Below the pieces are notes generated by a model that had not been told where the DNA came from, made no database searches, and was given only the letters and a program-made list of their open reading frames with translations. A stretch of DNA of 64,000 nucleotides from Helicobacter baculiformis (lineage in GTDB: Bacteria; Campylobacterota; Campylobacteria; Campylobacterales; Helicobacteraceae), in NCBI RefSeq assembly GCF_900197685.1, contig NZ_FZMF01000013.1, positions 1 to 64,000 on the forward strand, written 5' to 3'. The position numbers and the translations under genes are program-made. The stretch's first letter is position 1, and each line of letters opens with the position of its first letter. Shown one piece after another: positions 44,899 to 53,066 of the stretch.

Positions 44899-45572
44899 TG
44901 CGGGCAGGTCAAAATGTCTTGACTGCCCAAAATCTCCGTATAAGTCTTGTCATTAATGCGGATAAAGCACCCCCCGCACGCCTGCCTGCGCACACTCACC
45001 ACACAGGTATTGCCCGCCCAACGCCTAATGCGTTCGTAAAAGGCGATGAGTTTGCGATCCATGTTGAGGGTGAGGGTTTGCTTTTGCTGGAAAATCTCCT
45101 GTTGGCGTTGCTTGATCTCTGCGGTGTCCTTTTCAACCTGTTCTTCTAGAGCATTAATTTGAGCCTCGAGACTTTCTAAAGCTTCTTTCAATGAATCTTG
45201 AAGCTTACTTTTATGAGTGATCTCATTTTCTAGTTGCTCAATCTCCTTGTTAGCTTGGTTAGCGCGTTCTTTAGTAATGTCCTCTTCAATACTTAGTGAT
45301 CGCAATTCGCGCTCAGATTTAATTTGAGCAATCTTTTTTTGAATGCTGTCCACTTTGGCATTGATTTCATGTAAGGTCTGTTCGTTCTTGGCAATTTGCA
45401 ATTTCAACGCCGCTTTTTCTTCTTCTAGCGCGCTGTACTCGGACTGCTGCTTGTGTTTGGTGGCTAATGCCTTATCTAAATCCACGCGCTTAGCTTGAAT
45501 CAAGGGTTCTAGGGCTTCAATGTCTTTATCTAGGCGCGAAATCTCTATCAATTGGGTTAAATGCGCGTTCAT
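44844..45572 (-). CDS. flgZ: Zinc-ribbon coiled-coil protein FlgZ (HP0958-like), RpoN chaperone
   Basis: 242 residues: a long antiparallel coiled coil (about 5-170) and a C-terminal C4 zinc ribbon (CGGC and CPHC, about 197-225). In H. pylori the homologue protects sigma-54 (RpoN) from turnover and binds flaA mRNA, so it is needed for motility. Gene order flgZ-waaA-rluA-lgt matches HP0958-0955. It is the first gene of this leftward block. Confidence 0.92.
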   Translation of the reverse strand: MNAHLTQLIEISRLDKDIEALEPLIQAKRVDLDKALATKHKQQSEYSALEEEKAALKLQIAKNEQTLHEINAKVDSIQKKIAQIKSERELRSLSIEEDITKERANQANKEIEQLENEITHKSKLQDSLKEALESLEAQINALEEQVEKDTAEIKQRQQEIFQQKQTLTLNMDRKLIAFYERIRRWAGNTCVVSVRRQACGGCFIRINDKTYTEILGSQDILTCPHCGRILYVETQPQSTSEI

Positions 45573-45832
45573 GCCATGCCTTGTAGATGTAATTAGATGA
45601 GGGTTTTAGCATATTTTGGCTTAGGAAGAAATCTTGGTAGAAAAAGACAAGTATGCTAAATTTGTGTATCGTTGTGCAAATTACAAGAAAAACATGTCTC
45701 CTTGTAAGTTAAGATGGAGGTTTATATCGAGATTTATAAAAGTCTTCTTAGACGCAACTTTTTCAACACCTCTCCTACTTTCCCTGTGCCAGATACGAAT
45801 ATATGGAGGTATACCACGAATTAGCAGCATTC

Positions 45833-45848
45833 ATCCCACCCACTAAAA
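45833..45848 (+). repeat. Left arm of a 16-bp inverted repeat
   Basis: ATCCCACCCACTAAAA. Its reverse complement, TTTTAGTGGGTGGGAT, recurs with one extra G at 46309-46325, about 460 bases away. The arms enclose the non-coding segment and the right arm abuts the 5' end of recG. Confidence 0.6.
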
Positions 45849-46308
45849 CAAACACATTTTCTAGTTCCAAATCCAACAAGCGTTCTAAGTAATTTTGTGA
45901 TAGCCTACCGGACTTAGAACTAAAACTGGAAGCTAATCGGGTGAAATTGTCCAAGTTCAGAGAAGCTATCAGAGTCAGGTTTTGTGGCCCCCTGTTAGAA
46001 CGCTCTATCATCAAACAGGAATCTAGCTCTTGTATGATAGATGGGTCTTATTTTTCCTTGTCATACTCTCCACAGCTAAAGCTAGAGGATTTTGGGATCA
46101 ACAAGGCTTGCCTACTAGGTGATTCTTACAATCTCTCCTCCAAAAGTCGATTCCTTGACTCTGTGGCAGATATTGCAACACAAAAAACGCTTTATATCCC
46201 TATAGCTCCTATAGCTAAAGCTAGGAGACTTACGGAGCGAGCTGTAACCAAGTATACTTATGCTCGAGATGGCTGAGGTATGGATTGTTGCAAGTTTACG
46301 AAACCGCC

Positions 46309-46325
46309 TTTTAGTGGGTGGGGAT
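46309..46325 (-). repeat. Right arm of the inverted repeat near recG
   Basis: TTTTAGTGGGTGGGGAT, the inverted partner of 45833-45848 with a single G insertion. No flanking target-site duplication was seen, so a transposon end is not proven. Confidence 0.6.
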
Positions 46326-46341
46326 TTACTTTAGGTGCACA

Positions 46342-48228
46342 GTGATTGATATAAATACGCTAGACGCAAAATTAAATCTTGGGTTGCCTTTGATGGATTT
46401 TTTAGAGCTCTTGCTAAATCCTCCTAAAGACTATGTGGCTTATACCTTGTTGGAAACTCTAGAAGTCGGACAACAAGGTTGTTTAGAGGTGCAGTGTTTA
46501 GGTGTGAGTGCGACTAAAACACTTAAAATAAGGGTTTTAGCCTTAGCTTTCAAGCGTGAAATAGAATTGATTCATTTTAACTATTCTGCCTACCAGATTA
46601 AGACTTTTTCTCAAAAGCACTATTTTGTTTATGGAAGATTACGTGCTAATCCCCACTCTCATACTCTACAAATAGTCCACCCTACTATCATCACAACCCC
46701 CAATAGCATTGCCATGCATTTTAAAAAGGAAGCCAAACATACCCGTGCCTTTAAAGCACAAAAAGATTTTAAAAACTATCCAGACTATGCAAACCATGTC
46801 CTAAGTCCCGCCAACCTTGCCAAGCTCGCCTTGGCACATGTACCCTCAGAAGTACGGACAAATTTGAATTGTATTTTTCACCCAACTTCAGAATTTGTAC
46901 GCGCTTTCAACACCCATAAGGGTTTTTTTGGCAAGTATTTAGAATCCCTAAAATTTATCGAAGCATGGGCATACATGCTTTCTTTGAGTACTAAAAAATG
47001 GGATTTTAAAAGTAAATTCGCTGGTCATACAAATACAAAAGCCCTCCAAGAGTTTATCCAAGCCCTCCCCTTTACCCTCACGCCTGACCAACAGCATGCT
47101 ATTGCAAGTATCCAACAAGACATGCAGGGAGCGATGGCGAGCAAAAGACTTGTGATGGGAGATGTGGGTTGTGGAAAAACAATGGTGATTTTAGCTAGTG
47201 TTGCCTTGGTTGCCCCCTACAAAAGCCTCTTGATGGCACCCACAAGCGTTTTAGCTAAACAGCTTTATGAAGAGGCGTGCAAATTCCTTCCTCGTTCTAT
47301 CAAGGTGGCGTTATTGTTGGGGGGCTACACCTCTAAAAAAGCGTTGCAATCTCTACAAGAGGCAACTTTCATTATCGGCACAACAACTCTATTATATGTG
47401 CCTTTAGACATGTCTGAAGTGGCTTTGGTACTCAGCGACGAGCAACACCGCTTTGGAACAAAACAACGCTATCTTCTAGAGCAACGCGCCCATACGGGCT
47501 TTGTCGATGGTTCTGTACGCAAACCTCACTATTTGCAATTTTCTGCTACCCCCATTCCTAGAACTTTGGCAATGATGACGGCTAAATTTGTTAAAACTAC
47601 CCTTATCAAAGACAAGCCTTACCACAAAAATATCACCACACAACTCATCAACAAAGCCCACTTTAACGCACTTTTGAGTCATATTCATACTCAAATCATG
47701 CAGAATAAACAAGTCGCTATCATTTACCCTCTTGTAGAAGAGAGTGTGCGTGCAGATTACATGCCCCTTAAACAAGGCGCACTTTATTGGCAGAAGCATT
47801 TCGAAGGCGTGTATGTCACTAGTGGCAAAGATGCCAACAAAGAAGAAATTTTAGAAGAGTTTGCTCAAAAGGGGAATATTTTATTGGCCACAACACTTAT
47901 CGAGGTGGGAATTAGTCTTCCCAAACTCTCTAGCATTGTGATTGTAGGGGCAGAACGCTTGGGGTTAGCCACCCTACACCAACTCAGAGGTAGAGTCGCG
48001 CGTTTAGGAGGCAAGGGCTATTGTTTTTTATTTACACACCATATCAATAACCCTAGACTCCAAGAATTTAGTGAAACTTTAGATGGCTTTGAGATTGCTA
48101 ATCTAGACCTAAAATACCGCAATTCCGGGGATTTACTACAAGGCACACAACAAAGTGGCTCTCATTTTAATTATTTGGATTTAGCTGTGGATGACAAAAT
48201 TATTACACAAGTCAAGGCGCTATTTTGA
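46342..48228 (+). CDS. recG: ATP-dependent DNA helicase RecG
   Basis: About 628 residues. RecG remodels stalled forks and branched DNA. The N-terminal wedge region is diverged; helicase motifs are clear: LTPDQQHAIASIQQDM, Walker A GDVGCGKTMV, LMAPTSVLAKQLYEE, DEQH box in LVLSDEQHRFGTKQR, LQFSATPIPRTLAMM, then the second RecA domain with LLATTLIEVGISLPKLSSIVIVGAERLGLATLHQLRGRVAR. The GTG at 46342 has AGGTG just upstream; a GTG at 46318 lies inside the inverted repeat and lacks a site. The usual Pro- and Gly-rich QxxR spacing is kept. Confidence 0.92.
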   Translation: MIDINTLDAKLNLGLPLMDFLELLLNPPKDYVAYTLLETLEVGQQGCLEVQCLGVSATKTLKIRVLALAFKREIELIHFNYSAYQIKTFSQKHYFVYGRLRANPHSHTLQIVHPTIITTPNSIAMHFKKEAKHTRAFKAQKDFKNYPDYANHVLSPANLAKLALAHVPSEVRTNLNCIFHPTSEFVRAFNTHKGFFGKYLESLKFIEAWAYMLSLSTKKWDFKSKFAGHTNTKALQEFIQALPFTLTPDQQHAIASIQQDMQGAMASKRLVMGDVGCGKTMVILASVALVAPYKSLLMAPTSVLAKQLYEEACKFLPRSIKVALLLGGYTSKKALQSLQEATFIIGTTTLLYVPLDMSEVALVLSDEQHRFGTKQRYLLEQRAHTGFVDGSVRKPHYLQFSATPIPRTLAMMTAKFVKTTLIKDKPYHKNITTQLINKAHFNALLSHIHTQIMQNKQVAIIYPLVEESVRADYMPLKQGALYWQKHFEGVYVTSGKDANKEEILEEFAQKGNILLATTLIEVGISLPKLSSIVIVGAERLGLATLHQLRGRVARLGGKGYCFLFTHHINNPRLQEFSETLDGFEIANLDLKYRNSGDLLQGTQQSGSHFNYLDLAVDDKIITQVKALF

Positions 48229-48271
48229 TAGGCATAGTGCGAACGCTTACACTATCTACACAATCTTGTGC

Positions 48272-48277
48272 TATACT
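48272..48277 (+). promoter_or_regulatory. ccoN: Extended -10 (TGCTATACT) of the cbb3 oxidase operon
   Basis: TATACT preceded by TGC, 31 bases before the ccoN ATG. GAGGAG at 48298-48303 follows as ribosome-binding site. No FNR-type palindrome was recognised. Confidence 0.55.
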
Positions 48278-48308
48278 TTAGTCTTTTAAATCAGATCGAG
48301 GAGTGTGC

Positions 48309-49820
48309 ATGGACATAGGCATGCAGCAGAGTTACGCCAAGTCTGTTGGGGTCGCTAGAGGGGAGGTTGCGGAATACGATTATTCGATTGCGCGCCTATT
48401 CATCATTGCCATGATGGTTTTTGGAGTGATTGGTATGGTGATTGGTGTGTTGTTGGCTTTTCAGCTAGCATTCCCCCAGCTCAACTACATCGCTGGAGAA
48501 TATAGCATCTTTGGGCGATTGCGTCCTTTACATACAAATGGAGTGATCTACGGATTTACTTTGGGAGGTATTTGGGCAAGTTGGTATTATATTGGACAAA
48601 GAGTCTTAAAAATTACCTACCACGATCACCCTTTTTTAAAAGTGGTCGGATATCTGCATTTTTGGCTTTGGATTATTGCTTTAGTGGCGGGCGTTTTGAG
48701 TTTATTTGCAGGGGAGACTCAAAGTAAGGAGTATGCTGAACTCGCGTGGCCCATCGATATCTTGGTAGTACTGGTGTGGGTGCTTTGGGGAGTGAGTATG
48801 TTTGGAAGCATGGGGGTCAGGCGCGAGAATACAATCTATGTTTCCCTGTGGTATTACATCGCCACTTATGTAGGCATTGCTGTGCTCTATATTTTTAACA
48901 ATCTCTCTATCCCAACTTACTTTGTAGCCAATATGGGTAGTTTGTGGCATTCTATTTCTCTTTATTCGGGAAGCAACGATGCATTGGTACAATGGTGGTG
49001 GGGACATAATGCGGTGGCGTTTGTTTTTACGAGTGGGGTGATTGGCACAATCTATTACTTTCTTCCTAAAGAGAGCGGACAACCTATCTTCTCTTATAAA
49101 TTGACCCTCTTCTCCTTTTGGAGTTTAATGTTTGTTTACATTTGGGCGGGCGGACACCACTTGATCTACTCTACTGTGCCTGATTGGGTACAAACTCTCT
49201 CTTCTGTTTTCTCCGTCATTCTAATTTTGCCTTCATGGGGTACAGCAATCAACATGTTGCTCACCCTTAGAGGGCAATGGCATCAACTCAAAGAGTCGCC
49301 CTTGATCAAGTTTTTGGTATTGGCAAGCACTTTCTATATGCTTTCTACTTTGGAGGGCTCTATCCAAGCAATCCGTTCTGTCAATGCGCTCGCACATTTT
49401 ACCGACTGGATCATTGGGCATGTGCATGATGGTGTGTTGGGCTGGGTGGGCTTCTCGCTCATTGCTGCTATCTATCATATGGTGCCTCGCGTTTTCAAAA
49501 GAGAAATTTATTCTGCTAAACTTATGGATGTACAGTTTTGGTTAATGACTTTGGGTATCGTGCTTTACTTCTCTTCAATGTGGGTAGCAGGCATTACTCA
49601 GGGTATGATGTGGCGCGATGTGGATCAATATGGCAACCTCGTCTATCAATTCATTGACACTGTGCGCGTGTTGATTCCTTACTATGTAATCAGGGGTATC
49701 GGGGGTAGCTTGTACCTTATCGGATTCTTCATCTTCCTTTATAATGTGCTCATGACGATTCAAAAGGGGCGCGTGTTGGAAAAAGAGCCCGCTTATGCTA
49801 CACCTATGGGTATGAGATAA
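48309..49820 (+). CDS. ccoN: cbb3-type cytochrome c oxidase subunit I
   Basis: About 503 residues, twelve membrane segments. CcoN holds haem b and the haem b3-CuB centre where O2 is reduced. LRPLHTNGVIYGFTLGGIWASWYYIG carries a haem-ligand His; WWWGHNAVAFVFTSG and WAGGHHLIYSTVPDWVQ hold CuB histidines; FTDWIIGHVHDGVLGWVGF holds the b/b3 ligands. The ATG at 48309 has AGGAG five bases upstream. It leads the ccoNOQP operon, the only terminal oxidase type in gastric Helicobacter. Confidence 0.97.
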   Translation: MDIGMQQSYAKSVGVARGEVAEYDYSIARLFIIAMMVFGVIGMVIGVLLAFQLAFPQLNYIAGEYSIFGRLRPLHTNGVIYGFTLGGIWASWYYIGQRVLKITYHDHPFLKVVGYLHFWLWIIALVAGVLSLFAGETQSKEYAELAWPIDILVVLVWVLWGVSMFGSMGVRRENTIYVSLWYYIATYVGIAVLYIFNNLSIPTYFVANMGSLWHSISLYSGSNDALVQWWWGHNAVAFVFTSGVIGTIYYFLPKESGQPIFSYKLTLFSFWSLMFVYIWAGGHHLIYSTVPDWVQTLSSVFSVILILPSWGTAINMLLTLRGQWHQLKESPLIKFLVLASTFYMLSTLEGSIQAIRSVNALAHFTDWIIGHVHDGVLGWVGFSLIAAIYHMVPRVFKREIYSAKLMDVQFWLMTLGIVLYFSSMWVAGITQGMMWRDVDQYGNLVYQFIDTVRVLIPYYVIRGIGGSLYLIGFFIFLYNVLMTIQKGRVLEKEPAYATPMGMR

Positions 49821-49829
49821 GGAGTCCAC

Positions 49830-50549
49830 ATGTTTAGCTTTTTGGAGAAAAACCCTTTCTTTTTTACTTTAGCTTTTGTTGTTGCTTTTGCCATCGCAGG
49901 GATTGTGGAGATTTTGCCCAACTTCTTTAAATCTGCAAGGCCTATCGAGGGACTCAAGCCCTACAGCATTTTGGAAACAGCTGGACGACAGGTTTATATC
50001 AAGGAAGGATGTTATAACTGCCATTCCCAACTGATCCGCCCCTTTCAAGCAGAAGTGCAACGTTATGGGGCCTATAGCTTGAGTGGTGAGTACGCTTATG
50101 ATCGCCCTTTCCTATGGGGCTCACGGCGCATTGGTCCTGACTTACATCGTGTGGGAGATGTACGCACCACAGCTTGGCATGAAAAACATATGTTAGACCC
50201 TACTAGTGTCGTACCCGGAAGTATTATGCCTGCTTATAAACATTTGTTTACCAAAGATAGTGATTTTGATACTGCCTACGCGGAAGCCTATACTGAGAAA
50301 AAGATCTTTGGTGTGCCTTACGATGTTTCTAACGGCGTAAAGCTTGGCAGTGCCAAAGAAGCCAAACAACTCTTCTTGCAAGAGGCGAAAGCAATTGTGG
50401 AGAACATGCAGAATCCTCAAATTGCAGAGGCGCTCAAAGCTGGACATGTTAAAGAGATTGTTGCTTTGATTGCCTACCTTAATAGCTTGGGGCAGTCTAG
50501 AGTCGCTCATGTGAATTTGGTAACCAATACCTCTGAGGAGAAGAAGTGA
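49830..50549 (+). CDS. ccoO: cbb3 oxidase subunit II, monohaem cytochrome c
   Basis: 239 residues with an N-terminal membrane anchor (FFTLAFVVAFAIAGIVEILP) and a periplasmic haem domain. CYNCHSQLIRPFQAEVQRYG gives the CxxCH; the sixth ligand is probably the Met in VPGSIMPAYKHLF. RPFLWGSRRIGPDLHRVGDVRT is the family signature. The stop overlaps the ccoQ ATG (ATGA-type). Confidence 0.97.
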   Translation: MFSFLEKNPFFFTLAFVVAFAIAGIVEILPNFFKSARPIEGLKPYSILETAGRQVYIKEGCYNCHSQLIRPFQAEVQRYGAYSLSGEYAYDRPFLWGSRRIGPDLHRVGDVRTTAWHEKHMLDPTSVVPGSIMPAYKHLFTKDSDFDTAYAEAYTEKKIFGVPYDVSNGVKLGSAKEAKQLFLQEAKAIVENMQNPQIAEALKAGHVKEIVALIAYLNSLGQSRVAHVNLVTNTSEEKK

Positions 50550-50758
50550 TGGATTTGGATACACTTAGAGGGTTTGCCTATGTGTTTTTTACGATTCTTT
50601 TTACCCTCTTTCTCTATGCCTATATTGTAAGCATGTATGTTAAGGATAAAAAGGGCATTACTAATTACGAACGCTATAGTCAATTGGCTCTTCAAGATGA
50701 ACTTCATGACGCGCTCATTGAACCGCGCCCACCCCTATCTTCACATAAAAGAGGCTAA
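50549..50758 (+). CDS. ccoQ: cbb3 oxidase subunit CcoQ
   Basis: 69 residues, one membrane helix (GFAYVFFTILFTLFLYAYIVSMY) followed by a charged tail (KDKKGITNYERYSQLALQDEL), the typical CcoQ layout. It helps keep the oxidase complex stable. The ATG at 50549 has GAGGAG eight bases upstream; its stop directly precedes ccoP. Confidence 0.9.
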   Translation: MDLDTLRGFAYVFFTILFTLFLYAYIVSMYVKDKKGITNYERYSQLALQDELHDALIEPRPPLSSHKRG

Positions 50759-51622
50759 ATGGACATCTTAAAAGATCATATCAATTTGTTTGCACTAGGG
50801 GCGGCTTTGGTGATCTTAGTGGTTACCTTGAGCATGAGCTCGTCTTTATTCAAGGCGATGCGTGAAAAGACTAGCGGGGGCACTCTGTATAATAATGGAC
50901 ATCAATTCGATGGAATTGGCGAGTTTTTAAATAACATCCCCACAGGGTGGATCATCGGTTTCTTAGCTATCATTACATGGGGTGTTTGGTATATCTTTTT
51001 TGGTTACCCTCTTTTTAATTACTCCCAGATCGGAGAGTATAACAAAGAGGTTGCCAAATATAACCAAAAATTTGAGGCACACTGGAAAAACTTGAGTGCT
51101 AAGGATTTAGAACAGATGGGGCAGGGGATCTTTTTAGTGCAATGTTCGCAATGTCATGGGCTGGAGGCCACTGGCTTGGATAACACGGCGCGTAATTTAG
51201 TAACTTGGGGTAAAGAGGCGGGGGTCGTTGAAACGATTAAACAGGGCTCTGTAGGTTTAGGCTACCAAGCTGTAGAGATGCCTCCTATTGAGATGAGTCC
51301 AGAAGATGCTAAAGCAGTGGCGAGTTTCGTGATGGGAAAGATCTCAGATCTTAAGCACACAAATAACCCTCAGCTCGTACAAAAGGGTGAGACTATCTTT
51401 GCTAACATGTGCGCAAGCTGTCATGGAGCTGATGGCAAGGGGCAAGGGGGCATGGCAGCAGATTTAAGCCATTATGGCACGCAGGTGTTCTTAAAAGAGA
51501 TTCTTGATAAAGGTAAAAAAGGGCACATTGGAGAAATGCCTAGTTTTGCCTACAGACATTTCAATGATATTCAAGTGCAAGCGCTTGCGCACTACATTCA
51601 GTCTTTACAGGGAGAAGAGTGA
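50759..51622 (+). CDS. ccoP: cbb3 oxidase subunit III, dihaem cytochrome c
   Basis: 287 residues: a short N-terminal hydrophobic helix and a second one (GWIIGFLAIITWGVWYIFFGYP), then two cytochrome c domains with CSQCHGLEATG and CASCHGADGKGQGG. Methionine ligands probably lie in EMPPIEMSPE and GHIGEMPSFAYR. CcoP passes electrons from cytochrome c to CcoO. The stop overlaps the next gene's ATG as TGATG. Confidence 0.97.
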   Translation: MDILKDHINLFALGAALVILVVTLSMSSSLFKAMREKTSGGTLYNNGHQFDGIGEFLNNIPTGWIIGFLAIITWGVWYIFFGYPLFNYSQIGEYNKEVAKYNQKFEAHWKNLSAKDLEQMGQGIFLVQCSQCHGLEATGLDNTARNLVTWGKEAGVVETIKQGSVGLGYQAVEMPPIEMSPEDAKAVASFVMGKISDLKHTNNPQLVQKGETIFANMCASCHGADGKGQGGMAADLSHYGTQVFLKEILDKGKKGHIGEMPSFAYRHFNDIQVQALAHYIQSLQGEE

Positions 51623-51816
51623 TGAATGGTTTATTTGGTTTGAATGGTTTATTGGGTTGCTTGATCGTGGTTGCTGTACTCCTAGTTTTTGTAGGCTTTT
51701 TTGGCTTCAAGGCAGTTCAAATCCAGCAGAGAGAAGCCACACATTACTATCAACTGGATGCAGGCAAGATTGAGATGTTTGAGAAAAACCGCCAATTTTA
51801 TCAGTCTAAGGAATAA
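51622..51816 (+). CDS. Small membrane protein of the cbb3 operon (DUF4006/HP0148-like)
   Basis: 64 residues with one membrane helix (LLGCLIVVAVLLVFVGFFGFKAVQ) and a soluble tail (REATHYYQLDAGKIEMFEKNRQFYQ). Epsilonproteobacteria carry a protein of this type just after ccoP. It is probably an oxidase accessory or assembly factor, but the function is not known. GGAG lies seven bases before the ATG, which overlaps the ccoP stop. Confidence 0.8.
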   Translation: MNGLFGLNGLLGCLIVVAVLLVFVGFFGFKAVQIQQREATHYYQLDAGKIEMFEKNRQFYQSKE

Positions 51817-51818
51817 CG

Positions 51819-51923
51819 ATGTTTACAGGTATGGAAAAGTTATTAGGCTTGTTTTTGATTCTTTTATTCGTGATCACCGTGGTGCTTTATTTTATTAAAC
51901 CTAGCTTCTTATTCGCCGTTTGA
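51819..51923 (+). CDS. 34-residue membrane microprotein in the cbb3 operon
   Basis: An ATG two bases after the previous stop opens a 34-codon frame that reads MFTGMEKLLGLFLILL and on to ...YFIKPSFLFAV. Nearly all of it is one membrane helix with a Lys-Pro near the outer end. TAAGGAA lies just upstream as ribosome-binding site, and its TGA overlaps the next gene's ATG (TGATG). Tight coupling on both sides suggests a translated gene rather than a gap. No family recognised; an oxidase subunit such as a CcoM/CcoS-like peptide is possible. Confidence 0.6.
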   Translation: MFTGMEKLLGLFLILLFVITVVLYFIKPSFLFAV

Positions 51924-52531
51924 TGCTTGTAGTGGAGCGCATGCTAAAGCTTGTGCTCTTGTGTTTTTTTGGGTTGTTGACAGCTCAGCAAGGTTTTGTG
52001 CGTAGCAATGTAGCATTGCATTTTGTGCCTAAAAGTGTAGAGTTAGTGGAGCGCGTTTCAACAGAGTTAAGGCAAAAGACGGGGGTTTCTTTCGTGCTAT
52101 TTGTGGTAGATGCGCATGTGCATAATAGGCAGGAGCGTTTGACTTACCAACAAGCGCGCCTAAAAGAGTTGGATGCGCCCTTTGTGGCGTTTTTTGCTTA
52201 CTTTACAGCCCAAAAAATCGCTATTGTGACAGATCCTGCTAATTTGCTCGATGCAGATCAAATCTTCTTCGAGCGTATTGCGCCTTTTCTACCAAAGAAA
52301 TGGGGGGAAAACATGGAAGAAAATAACGCTCGCTTCTCGTTTGCCCTGCTCAATGGTTATACTTATATGGCAGATGCAGTGGCACAAAAATACCATGTGC
52401 ATTTAGAGAATAATATTCAAGAAGAAAACCATAATAACTTAATCAAAACTACTCTTTATATTTTGCTTTGTTCTCTCTTAGCGCTCTTTTTTTATGGCTA
52501 TTTTTTTGGAGCAAGAAAACATGGACACTAA
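51923..52531 (+). CDS. Membrane-anchored TPM-like domain protein after ccoP (HP0149-like position)
   Basis: About 202 residues. An N-terminal signal or anchor (MLKLVLLCFFGLLTAQQG), a domain of about 120 residues that resembles a TPM fold (VALHFVPKSVELVERVSTELRQKTGVSFVLFVVDAH, VAFFAYFTAQKIAIVTDPANLL) and a C-terminal helix (TTLYILLCSLLALFFYGYFFGA). The TPM resemblance is by eye. The ATG at 51923 is coupled to the preceding stop; the ATG at 51941 after GGAG is an alternative. Its end overlaps the FixH-like gene by 11 bases, so it belongs to the cbb3 operon. Confidence 0.6.
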   Translation: MLVVERMLKLVLLCFFGLLTAQQGFVRSNVALHFVPKSVELVERVSTELRQKTGVSFVLFVVDAHVHNRQERLTYQQARLKELDAPFVAFFAYFTAQKIAIVTDPANLLDADQIFFERIAPFLPKKWGENMEENNARFSFALLNGYTYMADAVAQKYHVHLENNIQEENHNNLIKTTLYILLCSLLALFFYGYFFGARKHGH

Positions 52532-53066
52532 AGAAAAAAACTACTGGCCTATAGGCATTTTGGCAGTGCTTCTGCTAGGGGTGGTGTTGGTAGGCGCGTT
52601 AGTAATTGTTGCTATCAGGTATACCCCAAAAAATGATGACTCCTACCTCACACAGCATACCTATACCGATGCGCACATCAATACCATGCTTGCACATTAT
52701 CGCTTATTTTTGCAAAACTATCACTTGGTCTTGGTTAGTCAAAACCAAAGCTTAACCCCTCCTTTCCCTTATTACCTCAATCAAAATACTCCCATGCTTT
52801 GGCTCAAGCTACAAGATAATCAAGTGCGTATCTTGATTAAAAAGCTCCGACCTGAGGCAGCCCCTTTAGAGTTATCGGTTTTGCTCGTTAAAGGCAAGGA
52901 AACCTCTCAGCCTTTTAGTAAACCACAGTGTGCAGAAAGCCCCAAACAAATTGCGTGCGACTTGCACCCTTTTAATCTTCCCGCAGAAGGGAACTACAAA
53001 CTTTTAATTAGAGTCGATTTCAAGGGAAGCTATATCCCCTTGATTCAACCCGCCTACGCGCGCTAA
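52521..53066 (+). CDS. FixH/CcoH-like cbb3 oxidase assembly protein
   Basis: 181 residues: NYWPIGILAVLLLGVVLVGALVIVAIRYTP is one membrane helix with the Trp-Pro start seen in FixH proteins, followed by a periplasmic beta-rich domain. FixH-type proteins help mature cbb3 oxidase. The ATG at 52521 follows GGAG; its stop codon overlaps by three bases the stop of the convergent outer-membrane protein gene. Last gene of the oxidase operon. Confidence 0.65.
   Translation: MDTKEKNYWPIGILAVLLLGVVLVGALVIVAIRYTPKNDDSYLTQHTYTDAHINTMLAHYRLFLQNYHLVLVSQNQSLTPPFPYYLNQNTPMLWLKLQDNQVRILIKKLRPEAAPLELSVLLVKGKETSQPFSKPQCAESPKQIACDLHPFNLPAEGNYKLLIRVDFKGSYIPLIQPAYAR

Larger units (their letters stand above)
45573..46341. 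other. Weakly coding, probably decayed segment between flgZ and recG
   Basis: About 770 bases with no confident gene. A minus-strand frame at 45775-46014 reads LTLIASLNLDNFTRLASSFSSKSGRL and ends in LELENVFVLVGGMNAANSWYTS; the same frame continues upstream only across in-frame stops, as in a pseudogene. A plus-strand frame at 45941-46276 (111 codons) overlaps it and starts without a ribosome-binding site. Neither is recognised. The inverted arms at 45833-45848 and 46309-46325 enclose both. Remnant of a mobile or horizontally acquired gene is the simplest reading. Confidence 0.4.

Noticed and set aside
51660-51900. Extra plus-strand frames of 65-89 codons over the small cbb3 genes
   Set aside because: They overlap the better supported 64- and 34-codon genes in other frames and have no suitable ribosome-binding site.
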